A DNA stretch of 64,000 bases from Cycas panzhihuaensis (GCA_023213395.1 CM041465.1:125743741-125807740), one strand, 5' to 3'. Shown: positions 44,466-57,965, counted from the first letter of the stretch. Notes: generated by a model from the letters alone, not told the origin. Made by a program: numbers and translations.

Positions 44466-46985
44466 TGTTTTACCAAAACCAGGCCTCTTGATTTGTATTG
44501 GTAAATTATGACATGTTATGTGTGATTTCATTGGAGATGATTAATAGATTTTGTTTAATCATAGTTTAGGCCATGTTTTGTTGAAGTGATCTATGAATCT
44601 TAATTAAAGAAGCATGATCAATAATGATGTGACTTGTATTTTTGCTACTATCTACTGATGATATAAACTATGACACACAAAATTTTCTTTTATGATTAAT
44701 TTAACCTTATGTTTCCTTCAAAATTTATCATTTTTACTTTATTTTCAAGATTTCACCCAAATTTTATTATTGCTTAACTTTTGGGCTTGCATTTAATGTA
44801 TTTCAACTAATTCTGGGTTTACCTACTTGTTAATGAAGCCATTTTCACGATTAGATCCTCATTTGATGCTAAAATTTTTAATATTTTTTATTAATTTTTT
44901 ACTTTGCTATTATCACATTTTTGGCACTACCACAAATATGACCCATCACATTTTTAGAATAAAGTCGCATTTTTGGTAGGTGAAACACGCGACCAATTAC
45001 ATTTTTCATTGTCATGCAGTGAAAACTCAAGTAGTGTGCTAAAATTTTACATGCCACCACTCAAATTTAGTGGAAATTGATTCTATCGATGCCTAGAATT
45101 TCTCTCAAGACTTAGGTGATTATTATGGAATAAGTTAGTAGTGATTTGGATCATTTTTTATGATAATTTTTTGAAGTTTTGGAGATTTCCTGAGGACTAC
45201 TATTGTAAGTTTGAAAACTTAATTTCTTGAAGACTGTTGGGTGAAATCTTGATGGAGTTTTGTTGTTGTGTTGCTGCTATTCGACTCTTGATGGCCTAAG
45301 TTTCTATTTTCTTAGATCTTCATCAAGTTTTGTGCTTTAAACTTCTCTTAATTTGGTAAGATCTTTCCTACTATATTTCTAACTTGTTTCACAGTATTTC
45401 AAAGGTACTTTTGATTTAGAAACCTTCCTTTTCTTTGGTTGTTTCTTCTAGTGATATTGTATTTATCTTGGGTACTGAAATATACATAGAAAGGATAACC
45501 CTTTATGGGGGATTTTTGAGGGGAGACTAGGGTGGAGCATGGTCATCTCTCCACCATATATCTAGCCATCCCTTTCTACTTTATTGTAGCAATCTATATT
45601 TTAGTTAGTTTGGCACTCTCTTTTGGCATTTTTGGGTTGTAGTTTAGCCTCTCTTAGGTGTTGTTTTTCTTCTTGGATGTGTTTTAAAGGAAAACATGTG
45701 GAAGAGTTAATTAGCTAAAAGAAAAATCTAGTCATTCTGAGGCATTTTTCACAATAGGAAAGAAATCTTTCTCTTACATTTCTTATGGTTGCATTCGCTT
45801 TTATTTTCAAGTTGGATTCTTTACCTTGGAAATGAAAAGTTGAGAGTGTTGCATAGTAAAAATACCTCTAATTTTTAGTCTCACAAAGGGTTCAAGGACC
45901 CTTTTGGAGTTTTCACAACTCCAATTGTGATAAAACCATTGGAACTAGTCTTACTTGCAAAAGTTATTGTTTAGATTTCTGATTTGTTTACCATCTCATA
46001 GGTTTAAAAATTATCAGAAAACATCAGTAGAATCTTTTAAGAATCTCTTTTCTTCGTGCATTATTCATCACCTTTTTAAAGAAGATTAGTTACATGCATG
46101 AAGGATAAGGCATATTAACTAGCTTTGCATATTAGTTGATCTATTTAAAAAGGCTTGCATAAGGATCATATTAGTGTGTTTCCATCTTTAGTAGCATCAT
46201 TCTCTCTTGAAGTGAAAAGTGCATATTGCATGTAGGAAAGCCATTCCATATTTTCATGTGCATCTTTCAAATTAAAAAAGAAAAGAAAAACTTGCATGCA
46301 TCTTTCCTTGCTGGTCTTCTTTCGACAAAACAAAAAAAAGTATAAAAAAGCTAGTGTCTATCTTATCTAGCTTGTTCACTTTTGGTTGCTTATTAACAAA
46401 AAAAAAAGTTTATGTGAGTTTGATCTTATAATCCTTTGGTTGTATACATTTATCCTGCTCTCTTAGTTTTGTTTCTTTGTTATCATATTATAATTCAAAA
46501 GGAAGAACAAAACATAAAGGAACATAAGGAGACCATAAATACCATACAAAAAGGAAAAGAAACAAAGAGAAAATAAAACAAAGTGAACACAAATTGAGAC
46601 AAGAAATAAAAATAGGAAAAACTACCTTTCTATTAGCTTACCCTCTCCTACATCAAGGCATAAGTCAAAAGGTTAAAAGGATTACACAAGAAGAGTCCCT
46701 AGGAAGGACATTGGGGATATTGTCAGTGTGGCTCCAAATTTAGAATTCCTTCCTCTAGTCATATAGGTTAGTGGATTCTACCACCCTATTTCATATCCAT
46801 GCTTTTTGCCATATCCATCCAAACTTAGTAAGGTAACACCATTTGGCGAAGACTCCTTTAGGCAAAGATGGTCCCTTCGGTCTTCTTAAGCTTCATGTCT
46901 CCCAATTTTAACTAAAAAAAGAAATAAGAGATATTAAGTTTAGGTCCTCCCAAGATTTCCCCAACCATCTTTTTGGCGACCATAT
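44466..46985 (+). other. Gypsy-3 5' LTR/leader, no gene
   Basis: Begins TGTTTTACCAAAACC where the Copia-C LTR breaks off, so an LTR start is possible. No primer binding site is recognisable. A-rich tracts lie around 46320-46400 and 46500-46620. The block near 46690-46720 resembles Gypsy-2 at 7730-7760. Confidence 0.4.
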
Positions 46986-46989
46986 TAGG

Positions 46990-49639
46990 GAGCCATTATT
47001 TATCCTCAAATAAAGCTATGGAAACACCTACTCCTAGGCATTCGTTGAGACTTCAAGGCCTTTCACCTAATTCTCAAGTGCACCCAATACACTTTGGGTA
47101 TGATGTTTCATCATCCTACATTGAATATTTAGAGATTCAAGCATAAGACACTATGTTTATCCTCCTAAAGATTCAACCTAGTTATACAACATACCGATGG
47201 AGTAGGGATACCTAGATCCTTTTAAATACCCTAGTGATTTTTCTTATGTGGACCCTTCTTCCCTATAAGAAGAACCACCTTCTACTCAACTACATCCATC
47301 CTTTTTTAAGCTGGTCCTTACTAAGATCCCTACCCCATTATGCATGCTTAGTTACCCCAACCTGTTTCACTCAGAGACTCATACCATGTCATCTCTACTG
47401 CAACATGTTCAAATAGATCCCGTAGGTAAAGACTATGAGTCAATCAAGGTAGAGCCCCCACCTAATGCCGTGTGGTCTCCTCCTCCTTCTTATCCTCCTT
47501 CATCAAGACCTACATGGCAATCCCATTCTCTGTTTTTGGAAGAAGTTGATAACCACAAATTAACTCACTCACAACCTCATCAATCTCCTTCTAAACAATA
47601 AGTTTGGATTCATTCTTCCCATTCCATACCTCCCACTCATGGAGGTGATGTCACCATCACCACTCATGGTAACCTTAGTTCCATGCATATATCCACTTCA
47701 AGTTAAGTTGTTACAGCCTCATATAGTTTATGATCGATTCATCCTTTCTCCACTAGGATTGCCTCTTCACATCCTGTTTCTTCTACCACCCAGGTACCAG
47801 CTCACGCATTGTATACCATTTGGTCTTATGGTGTTAGACCTTGCCCACCATCTCCTAAAGTGTCTAATATGATTCCCCCTTCGCAATAGGTTATTCAAAT
47901 TCTTTCTACTCATCCTCACACTTTGGTAGGTTAATCACAAGTTTTAAGGGTTTCTAATCCCACTTCCTCTTCACACATTCCTAGACCTACTCCAAAATCT
48001 AACCCTTTCTACACTTTTAATCTGAGTTTCTTGCAACACTTTATACATCAAACTAACTCTATGGTTAACCCCACAGCTTGGTTTAACCCCCCTTCTACCT
48101 TTCCACTTCATGATGTTTCATAATAATAATCATAACCATAACAACTTATCCATTTGTCAATCCCACATCCATTATCCTTCCCTCAATATCCTACTACATT
48201 GAGGCTAAGGAGACCTTTCTTAGATTATATGAAGTCTCCCTTCCTACATGAAGTTTTGTTGTCACCTATGCCTCCATTTCTTCTTAAGTTGTCTAAATTT
48301 TTTTGATGACTCTTCTCAAGACCTTGCCTTCCATATATATGTATTTACACTTGCTTGTATGGATTGTATGCCATACGACTATATTATGATACATTTATTT
48401 CCTAAAACGCTTCAAGGTGATGCCTTGAAGTGGTTCTATCATCTCTCTTAAGCTTCAATTCTCTCATTTTAACAATTAATTGACTCTTTTGTTAACTATT
48501 TTGATATAGTGAGACCATTTGAGTTAGGTATTAAATCTTTATTAGCCATTAAGCAGAATCATGATGAGACATTAAGGGACTTTGTTAGGAGGTTTCAAGA
48601 CTAGGTACATACTTATCACTCATATCTTAATCCTAATTTATTATTCAATCTATTTACCAATGTGTTGAGGCCTTATGTGCACTTAGAAGTTTTAAAGTTG
48701 GGCCCTTAAATGTATGAAGTAGTAGTCGATCATTATTTAGTTCTAGAAATGTTTGAGATCCAAGCAGGCATTAAGAAGGTTGGGAAATCTATACTTTCTA
48801 AAGAAATTATTCAAACTATGAAGGCTTCCCATCCCGAACCCTCTTATAATCATCTGACTTCTTTAATTGGATCATTAGAATGTACAATCAATGTTAAGTT
48901 ATGTGTTGATCCTTCTTCTCAAAGTCAACCTTCCCAAGAGACCAAAGTAATTCACCTTACTGAGGGGAGGAAGAAACAAGCTCCTCCCCCACCTCCTCCT
49001 TCTTTTAAAAAGAAAAAATGGTGATCGTATCATTAGATAGATGCACATGATAGAAGTGAGTACTGAACAATTTAAAATACAAATCAAAATGTAAATGTCC
49101 AAACAAACTGTGCTTCTAAGTCATCCCAAGACTAAATGATCCATAAGGATCTATTGCCTCAACATAATGACAAGACACATAAAGATGAAAAAGATAAAGA
49201 AAAGCAAGTCCAAGATAATAAAGATGAACCTTTGAGTTCCAATTCATTGAAGAAGACTACCACTCCTACAAACATCCCAACAAAAAAAAACACTAATCAA
49301 TCTCACCCATCTTCCAAAGGTGGGGACACTAAGAGAACCATAAAGGATGGATCATTCTCTCTAGTTTAAAGGATGGATCATTCTCCTAGTTTAAAGGATG
49401 GATCATTCTCCTAGGTAGAAGAGTTAAAGACTATTTCGACGGGCATATCGGTTATCAATTTGCTCAAGTGTTGTCCCAAGAAACGTCAACTTCTGTTTGA
49501 TGCATTGGGAGTTCCTTCCATAGTTTCTTCTCCTATTTCCATGCTTTCATTTGACCTTGCTATATTATCTAGTCATTCTGCCCATATGCCTAGTGATATC
49601 CCCCTATTTTCTATTAATATTGTGAAGGATGATATCAAT
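46990..49639 (+). pseudogene. Gypsy-3 gag, broken
   Basis: N-terminal two thirds Pro/Ser/His-rich (47.2-48.2 kb) with many stops, like the other two gags. The capsid core is at 48300-48720, with LFPKTLQGDALKWFYHL near 48390-48445, then TAA, and the QLIDSFVNYFD segment. The Lys-rich part (49136-49370) leads to three short tandem repeats. The region VINLLKCCPKKRQLLFDALG near 49450-49510 aligns with the same segment of Gypsy-1 (KSCPEQRTLLLEALG). The C-x2-H-x4-H-x4-C knuckle is not clear. Start not identifiable. Confidence 0.75.
49342..49416 (+). repeat. Three tandem copies of a 25-bp unit inside Gypsy-3 gag
   Basis: AAAGGATGGATCATTCTC recurs at 49342, 49368 and 49393, separated by CTAGTTT-type sequence. 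The first copy has two extra bases, so the array disrupts the frame. Confidence 0.9.
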
Positions 49640-49985
49640 ATCAAGTAGGTTATCATTGACAAGGGATAATCTATCAATGTAATCCCTCTTCGTCTTATTA
49701 AGGATTTAGAATTTTCTATTTTTAACCCATGCAAGTGGATTTGTTAAGGGTATGACAAGAATTAAAAATTACCCTTAGGGCAAGTCACTCTTCCTCTCAT
49801 ATTAGAGGAAAAGACAGTTCTTATCAAGCTTACCATCATTGACCTAGACTTAGAATATAATATACTTTTGGGTAGACCATGGATCATCCAAATGGCAATG
49901 GTTTGTTCCTCCCTCTTTAGTGAACTTAGGTTCATCCATGAGGGATAGTTGAAGATTGTTAAGTAAAAGCCTAAACTTATTAAGC
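49640..49985 (+). pseudogene. Gypsy-3 aspartic protease, broken
   Basis: The active-site region reads VIIDKG, stop, SINVIPL near 49648-49685, where Gypsy-1 has VVDNGSSVN. The second half DLDLEYNILLGRPW (near 49845-49880) is well conserved with DVDIDYNLLLG in Gypsy-1. Stops at the active site and further on. Confidence 0.75.
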
Positions 49986-51110
49986 AATCAGTTCCTCTTA
50001 TTGAGACTTTTCTAGAACTTGGTGAATCCTCTAATTCTATGGAGTATTTCTTTTAATCGCTTGGTTTAGGTCAATACTTTACTATTGAAGCTCCTTCTAC
50101 CTAACTAGAGGCAAAGGATGTGGATTTAGTTGAAGTCATTTATTTGTCATCAGGTTCCTCATCTACTTTTATTCCTTCAAATTCCATTAATTGCTCTTTG
50201 ATTTCTTCTTCTTCCATTTCTAATTAAGAAGTGGCTTCTTCCTCCATTGCATCTCATCAAGGTTTACCTCTAGTTGGGCTTGTGTGCACAAGTACCTCTT
50301 CTTCCATTTAGGCTTATTTCTCACAAGTTTTGTGCTTTCCCTTAGGGATAAATCTAGTAGTTCCTTCTATTACCACTCACTCAGTAACTACTTCTTTGGG
50401 TTTCATTGTACATGATTTATATGTTGATGCTCTCCAGCTTTCTTTAAGATATGGATGAATAGACATGAGAGAAAGATGTTGTTGCATCGACATCTAGACC
50501 TAGAATTAGGGGGTGAAAATATTGATTCATTTAAAATAGGTCAAAATAGTCATGAAACCTCCACTATAGTATGGGAAGTTAACTCTATTTCTACTGATTG
50601 TTTTCCTACATGTCCTTATGTGGAGCCTTTTCCATCTTCTCTTATTCTAATATCTTGGTCTAATTATGATTGTGATATGAATAATCAAGAGTTTAATTGA
50701 GTTTTTTCTTCAATTTGGGAGTTTGTGGATATGTCCATCTTCTTTTCTCATGTTTCTTTGATTATGGAGTTTGTTCCCATTTTTTCAAACTCTTTGATTG
50801 AATCATCTTCAACTTTCGTGCTTTTCTCTCCATCTACTTTCTAATCTAAAAACCTTCTCCTCATTAACCTCTTTCATTTGGATCATTTTAAGAATAATGG
50901 GGTGATTGTAGAGCATCTAGCAGGTTCATCTCCTAATTTTCCTCATGGATATCACAAGTTAGGTTTTTCAAGAGTTATAGTTGATTATGCTTAATCCCAT
51001 AAGTCTATCTCTTTAATTAAGCATATCCCTCCTCATTTCGAAGAAGGGAACGTGAGACTTATAGAACAAACCATTGATGTAGACCTACAGATAGATGACA
51101 TTCCTTGAAT
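49986..51110 (+). pseudogene. Gypsy-3 protease-RT linker
   Basis: Poorly conserved hydrophilic/Ser-rich translation with stops; it corresponds in position to the Gypsy-2 linker at 11.5-12.6 kb. NVRLIEQTIDVDLQIDD near 51050 introduces RT. Its role is only as a polyprotein spacer. Confidence 0.5.
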
Positions 51111-51119
51111 TATTAAGTT

Positions 51120-52500
51120 AAGAGCCAGTTGTACTCCCCAAGAAATCGCCTAGTTTAAGGATCTCTTCCATGAGTTCCACTCAATTTTCACATGGGACTA
51201 TAAAGATATATAAGGCCTTGACTCCCAAATTGTTAAACATAACATTATATTAATTCCTAGCATAAAGCCTAAATGAAAAAAGAATTTACCCTATCCACCC
51301 ATGCCTCTCTCTTGTCATTAAGCAGGAAGTAGAAATGTTATTAGGAGCTAGATTCATTGAGAGCGTTGATCATTCTCAATGGGTCTCTAATATAGTTCCT
51401 ATAGTAAAGAAAAATTGTACGATTTAAATTTGCATTGACTCTTGTGATATCAATGATGCATGTCCTAAAGATAATTTTCCTCTTTCCTTTCTTGACTAGA
51501 TTTGGGATTAGATGGTTGATTTCGAGGTAATGTCCCTTATTGATGGTTTCTCAGGATATAATCATATTTCTATCACACCTTGTGATCCCCACAAGACCAC
51601 TTCCACCACTCCTTGAGGCACCTTTATTCATAAAATTATGCTATTCAGATTCAAGAATGCTGGTGCGATGTATCAAAGGGCTATGGTCCACATTTTTCAT
51701 GACTTGATTAGTAATATCATTGCCATTTATCTAGATGATATGCTTGCCTTTTCATGCAAGAGATTTGATCATCTACGTGATTTGAGAACTATTTTTTAGA
51801 GGTGTAAAAAGTATCATTTATGTCTTAACCCTTCCAAATATGTTTTTGCCATTATGTCAAGGAAGATGTTGGGAAAGGTTATTTCTTAAGATGGGATCAG
51901 AATTAATCCTAAAAAGATTGAGGCTATTGTTTAAATACCTCCCCCTAAGACCCAAAAACAAATCAAATCTTTTCTAAGTAGTCTTGGTTTCCTAAGATGA
52001 TTCATTATTGATTTCACCTTAGATGCTAATCCCATCACTGTTTTTTTAAAGAAAGATGTTGAATTATGATGGACTCCTCAAGTTCAAGAGTCCTTCGATA
52101 AGCTAAAGTAAGTCTTGGTTTCTACTCCAGTTCTTACTCTACCAAGGTTTAATAAGTCATTTAGTTTGTATACTTCAACTATAGAGAAATCATTAGTAGG
52201 GATGCTAGCACAAGAGGATGATTTTGGTAAAGAAAGGGCTATCTATTTTATTTGTAGGACCCTTGTGGTGACTGAGATTCATTATCCCTTCTCTAAAAAG
52301 GAATGTCTTACTTTAGTTTTTGCTATTAAGAAGCTACACCACTACCTCTTAGAAAATAGAATCCATCTTATTATCCATTCATATCCTATAAGGTATTTAC
52401 TTACTAAGTCTAACCCTACTGGTCAATTAGGTAAGTGGTCTTTGTTACTTTAAGAATTCAATTTGTAAGTGATTAATAGAAAATCTAAGAAAGGCATGAT
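51120..52500 (+). pseudogene. Gypsy-3 reverse transcriptase and RNase H, broken
   Basis: RT: a frameshift near 51320 leads into KQEVEMLLGARFIESVDHSQ, then DINDACPKDNFPL near 51450, MLFRFKNAGAMYQRAM near 51640, and the intact YLDD box at 51728-51739. RNase H: the frame 52115-52453 with FNKSFSLYTSTIEKSLVGML and IHYPFSKKECLTLVFAIKKLHHYLL. Stops are mostly TAG/TAA. This is the best preserved of the Tat-like pol regions here. No second RNase H domain before integrase. Confidence 0.87.
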
Positions 52501-52699
52501 CATTCTGGAGATCATGGTTGATGCTCCTCTTTCCAATCCTGCTAGCCAACCCATTGATAATTCCCTTCCTAATGAACATATCTTTTATATGTAGGGCATC
52601 CCTTATGATGATCCATGGTATGGGGAGATTAGATTGTATCTTTATAATTGATCTTTCCCTTCTCTTACTACTTCGAAGAAGAGAAGATGAATTTGTGTT

Positions 52700-53860
52700 G
52701 CTACCAAATAATACCTTTTGCTTGATGATGTATTGTATAAGTGTTCTTTTCATTGAATTCTATTAAGATGCCTCTTACCTGATGAATCATTAGTTGCATT
52801 GACAGAATCCCATGAGGGGATATGTGGTGGGCACTTCGGTGGTCAATCGATGGCCCAACATATTCTTCATATGGGTTATTATTGGCCTATCTTATTCAAA
52901 AATACCCACTCCTACATTCAAAAGTGCCAGAAATACCAATCCCATGCAACTTTAATACATCAACCTGCACAGGGAATGAAGTTAATCATTTCACCTTGGC
53001 CTTTCTCTCAATGGGGGCTTGACCTCATTGGATAAATCTTTCCAGCATCTTCTAATAGACATAAGTTCATTTTGACCGCGATTGAATATTTTACGAAGTA
53101 AAGTGAAGCTATCCCATTGGTTTTTGCTAGTAGAAAGATTATTGTTATGTTCATATTTCAACATATCATTTGTAGATTTGGGATACTAGATGTTATTATT
53201 ATTGATAATGGAACATCATTTTATAATCCTTATATCAGTGAGTTGTGTAATAAGTTTCATATCACCCATGGAGTATATTCCCCATATCATCCTTAAGCAA
53301 ATGGCTAGGTGGAAGCATTTAACAAGATCTTAGCTAAGATTCTAACTAAGACAGTTGCTACTTCTCATAGAGATTAGCACTCCCAATTATTTCTGGCACT
53401 ATGGGCTTATAGGACCTCCATCAGGAACATTATGGGTATGATACCATTTTCACTTATTTATGGTGTTGAAGCAATTTTGCCACTAGAGGTTGAAATTCCT
53501 TCCCTACGTGTCTCATTGAAGGAGTTTACTGATGAGCAGTTTCAAAGGGAAGCACGTCTTTTGGAGCTTGAAAAATTAGATGAGACTCTCTTGCACCCCT
53601 TGTAGAATAACATGGCATCTAAGGATAGAGTCCAAGCTACCCATGATAGGCAACTTAGACTAAGAAAGTTCAACGTTGGTGATAAAGTTTTAAAGTTGGA
53701 GTATTTACATGATAGGCAACATAAATTTTCTCCTAAATGGACAAGACCTTTCTTAGTAGTTAAAAATTTAACTAATAGAGCTTATCAAATTTCAATGTTG
53801 AAAGCATTAGAGTTTAAAAGGCCTATTAATTCTCAAAACTTGAAAAAATTTTATGCCTAG
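52700..53860 (+). pseudogene. Gypsy-3 integrase, broken but catalytic triad kept
   Basis: Zinc-binding region: ESHEGICGGHFGGQSMAQHIL and CQKYQSH (52805-52950). Core: Asp in WGLDLIG (near 53020), Asp in IIIDNGTSF (near 53200), Glu at 53312-53314 (VEAFNK). All three catalytic positions are present, unlike the other integrases in the window, but stops occur (for example before VEAF, at 53306-53308). C-terminal region YGVEAILPLEVEIPSLRVSL and FNVGDKVLKLEYLHDR, ending LKKFYA at 53860. No chromodomain. Confidence 0.88.
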
Positions 53861-54999
53861 TAGCATGTATATGTCTCCCTTCATAATGAGGATAAACTAC
53901 GACTCTGAAGCTTGTTCTTTTGCTTAATGAGCTAAAACTATGGGTAAATTCGCCTTTCTTTCGACTTCTTCTTATTTTCACTAAGCCTTATTGTGCTTGT
54001 GTGATAGATCCTACTCATGATTGTGTACGTTTCTTACTCTTTTTAGCATCTATACTGATTGTGAGCTTTCCATCACTACAGTTGGATCTTGTTCTCTTTT
54101 GCGTTTCATACCCAAAAGGGAACTTGCACCCCTATCTTTATTCTATTTTCATCTCAGAAAGAGAAACACCTTCGTCAGCTTCAAGTACTTAGTCATTGGT
54201 TTAGATTATATTTTTACTTGCTAGTTTGGGAAGACTATAGGTTGGGGTAGTTAGAAGATTATAATGATAGGTACAAGACTAAAATAAGATATGTGAAAGG
54301 GATAGATCCATGTGGGAATCTTAGGCCATGGAGGATCTTGGCAGGAGACAAGTTCCTAAAAGCTTCTTGCCCTTGGAAGGAGCCAATGAGGAATCTAGTA
54401 TACTCAAATAGCTGGTTGTTTATTAAGTGAGATTAGTTTCATTTGGTAAATAACTCACTTTCTTTATGATATATTATGTAAATGTGGGGTTATCCCATAT
54501 TTATATAATCTATCAAGAGTATGATATGAGTTATATGAGTTTCCTTTTGGGAGATTCATATCACTCCATCTTCTGCTTTTATAAACTTATTACCATTTAG
54601 CTCTAGATGGTTTTCAGTTTATGGAAATAGAATAAGTAAACCTTTCACTTTTCCTACTTTGATCTTCTATTTATCTCCTAGTTTTCATTCTTTCTTGTAA
54701 TCTTTCCTTTCCTAAATCATCTCTACTCTGAAATAAGTATAAACTACCATGTATATATCATATCAAAAAAAAAAAAAAGTTTATAACCATAAAAAGAAGC
54801 AAAAACAAAAAAAGTAAAAATGAAAAAATTTATTACATGTTTCCTTAGGTAATCATATTGATGAATTTATCCTATGCTCAAAATCTAAAGTGGAAATAAG
54901 GAGGAAATAGGGTTTAGAGACAAGTAATCATACACAAGTTTTGAAAGAAAGAAAGATCAATGTGTGTGTGTGTGTGTGTGTACACATGATATTAAAATA
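53861..54999. other. Spacer between Gypsy-3 pol and antisense block
   Basis: No gene. Contains an A-rich tract (54765-54840) and a (TG)10 microsatellite at 54961-54980. Confidence 0.5.
54961..54980 (+). repeat. (TG)10 microsatellite
   Basis: Ten perfect TG units. Confidence 0.95.
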
Positions 55000-56760
55000 T
55001 GGTACATCTGTCACCTACATAACTCATGATACATACACCTATGATACGTACTAGAGGCTCCTAAAATACCTCACATCATCCTCATATCCCCCATATAGCA
55101 TATCATACACTCATCCCTCTGACTCCTGATGAGATCCCTAAGGTACATCTAGATGTGATCTCTTCCTCCTACTTAAAGTCTCTCCACATATGGACATAGT
55201 GTCGTCCTTGCTGCACTATCACACTAGTTGATGAAGTATACCTGGCTCCCACCTGAGTTAATGTTATCCTCTACAGGTGTCATCTCTCCTGCTCACCTGC
55301 CCTTAGCTCCAGCTCTCATATATGTAACTCTACCCTTGTATCTAGGTAGAGGTCTCGAGTCATGAGCGCATGATTGTAATATTCTATTGAATGCCCCAAT
55401 AGCCTACAATCTACTACATTCCAAGTAAGTGCCTCATCTAATGTTGGAATGTAGGGAAAGATCATCTCCAATGTCCTTTGAACCTCCCTCAAGGTAACTA
55501 TCTCATCACCTGTCCAATAGAAACATGTAATTTGTCATCAATACCTTGGTAAAAAAAGGCTCTTAAAAGAAAATAAATACTATACGATGTAAGAAATAAA
55601 CTAATTAAATCACATATTTAGAGATCCTCCTCTTGTTGGATCTCTACCTAGTACCTCCCTTATTAGCAATATCTCTCCTCCCTATGGCTTCTAATGAGCC
55701 TATTGAGTGGCTCCACCCTCTCCATCTTTTCTCCCTGCATCTCCACCCTGGCCATTGGTTGATCTTAGCTCCATACTCTGAATAGAGCCTCCTCTCCCCT
55801 CCATAGGTGCTCCACCTCCTCACCCAAGTATGTGCTAACTCTCTCCTACTCTACCACTAGAGGATGCACCTCCTCTATCTCCTTGTCCTACCTCCTCTCC
55901 TCCTCTACCACCTCTCCCACCACATGCTCCTCCATCATGTCCTCTCCCTCTCCTTCATCCTACTATAGGAGCCTACTCTACTGCTACCCTCTTTGTGGCA
56001 TCCATCTCATCACCAATCCACACTAGGAGCCCTCCATAGGCATCCTCTACCAGCTGTCTCCTAGTCATCCTACTCAAGAGAGGACTATGTGTGGTCCTTG
56101 CTATGATAACTGGCCTATTATAGATCTGAGACCTTATATGCCATATGTTCATTCCCAGATCTATTAACATCAGCTCCCCCAGCTCTCCTCTTGGTCGCAT
56201 CAGTGAAATATAATCGTATAGCCATCACATAAGGATGGAGCTATATGAGAAGCCACCCCTCCCTATCCTCTTGATCCTCGACAATTAGTGGCTAATACTA
56301 TTAACAATGTACTACCCCTAGTTAATCCTAATGCCCTAATCACATCATCTCACGACCCCTATCCATTGAGCTGGGATCCTCATAAAATTTAGTATCCTTG
56401 CTATTCGATATCCCATATTCATCTATCTTATCAGCAAATCCTATTAGATATGTGTTGCATGCCATATGGGATTTCTCATCATTCACTCCTCATCGGTCAC
56501 ATGAATGAGATAAACCCTCTCCTCATGCCAACTAACCCCCAGGATCCTCCCTACGTTCCTCAGAGTTATCTTGATATCTTTGATCACATGTACTCTAAAA
56601 ATATTATGTTTTGGAACCCAATAACTAATAAAATCGTGAAGAATCTTGTACTCCATCATGAGTTGGGTGGATCCAATCACCTAAGAGAGGCCACATGCTC
56701 TTAAAATGCCCTACCCTGCTTCATCTAGCTAACTAATGAGCTATCTAATGTCCATTCCTT
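55000..56760 (-). pseudogene. Antisense ORF block of Gypsy-3: plant-transposon/plant-mobile-domain-like protein with acidic and coiled-coil tail
   Basis: Reading right to left: ILHDFISYWVPKHNIFRV...IKITLRNVGRILGV (56680-56540), matching the VGDVSITPTYVKRILGV segment of the Gypsy-2 block; YIVNSISH...IKRIGRGG (about 56300-56240), matching FIVTNL...IKRVRRGG; PRGELGELMLIDLGMNIWHIRSQ (56200-56090); an acidic Glu/Val stretch (about 55960-55860); LREVQRTLEMIFPYIPTLDEAL near 55495-55430; and a Leu/Glu-rich tail near 55390-55260 with coiled-coil character. Fragments are broken by stops. Same position and orientation relative to pol as in Gypsy-2. The family call (PMD or PF20167-type plant transposon protein) is inferred from motif style. 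Confidence 0.55.
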
Positions 56761-57559
56761 CATTTTCCTAAGTCCCCACTCTCTCCAAGGCCTACATCAC
56801 ATTAATTTCAATCTGTCAGTCACTTATTTTCATTTAAAATTTTGATTTTTTCTAAGTTTTATACATTGAAAGTTTGAAAATGTAGTTATCTAACTAAAAA
56901 CGTAGTTTCACAGTTGAAAAGCATAGTTTCACAGTGAGAAATGTGACTTCATCCAAGGCCTTTAATACTGAAATCACGTTTTTCACTAGTTAGTCATGTT
57001 TTTCGTTATTTAATCACGTTTTTCGTGCATTCGTCACACTTTTTGCACTATAATATTGTATTTTTCAATGAAAAGAAAATTAACAATTTTTGGGAACCTA
57101 GATTTCTGCTCCATCTCGATGTCTGGGATCTTGTAGAGTTGATCTCCTTCTTGAAAGAGCTCCTAATCACTCTAGAAAATGAGGTGATGGCCTATGGGTC
57201 TCTTGTTTTCTCCTCCTCTCACATGTGAAAATAAGACCTTTTGTCATTCAATTTTTTTCATATAGGGAGGCCCTTTTCTCACTTTCTCTTCGATGAATTC
57301 TCCCTAGCACTCATGGAGCTTATCAAAGCAAAACATATCCCTTTTCAATCACTATTCTTGCCAAATCAACATTGAAACATCTAGGAATATATATGTTTGC
57401 TTTGATAAAGACTAATTATCATTTTGTACTATGATGAGGATTATCATAGCTCTTTTTTCTCTTTATAGATATGATTTATCATCACAATCTACCTCATATT
57501 ATAATTTTTAGTAGTTATCTCCAAAGGATCAAAACTTTGAGCCTTTAACCACCTATTAA

Positions 57560-57775
57560 TGAGTTTAAACTATGATAGGGATTATGCTTTGAGGCCCTCA
57601 TACCTCTTAATGAGCCTAAACTATGATAGAGAACACTCCGAATTTGATTACTAATGAGGCTAAACTAAGATAATCAACCTCCAAAAGCCCTCACCCCATT
57701 AATAAGCCTAAACTAAGATGGGTTTACTCTGAAAAGTCACCTATTAATGGGCTAGTAAACTATGACAGTCTATCC
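57560..57775 (+). repeat. Degenerate AAACTATGATAG repeats
   Basis: TAATGAGTTTAAACTATGATAG and variants recur about five times (near 57556, 57596, 57645, 57700 and 57755), spaced 40-55 bp. The motif is the reverse complement of the one at 27945-28065. Confidence 0.65.
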
Positions 57776-57965
57776 TTTTTGCTCTGATAAAAAGATTTCC
57801 CTCGGATGCATGGTTAAAGAGAGATAAACCTTGACCAGTTGTATAATAAAGTCCCATTCAGTTCACGGGCATTTGATAATGAAAGTCCTATCTAGTTTAT
57901 GGGTATGTTATATAGTAGTGAAGTCCCATCCAACTTGTAGGTGCTAGGTAGGTGTTTTTTGATGT

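Noticed and set aside
52445-52766. Frames on both strands of 82-102 codons
   Set aside because: They lie between RNase H and integrase of Gypsy-3; the gag-pol frame continues here with stops, and these are shadows.
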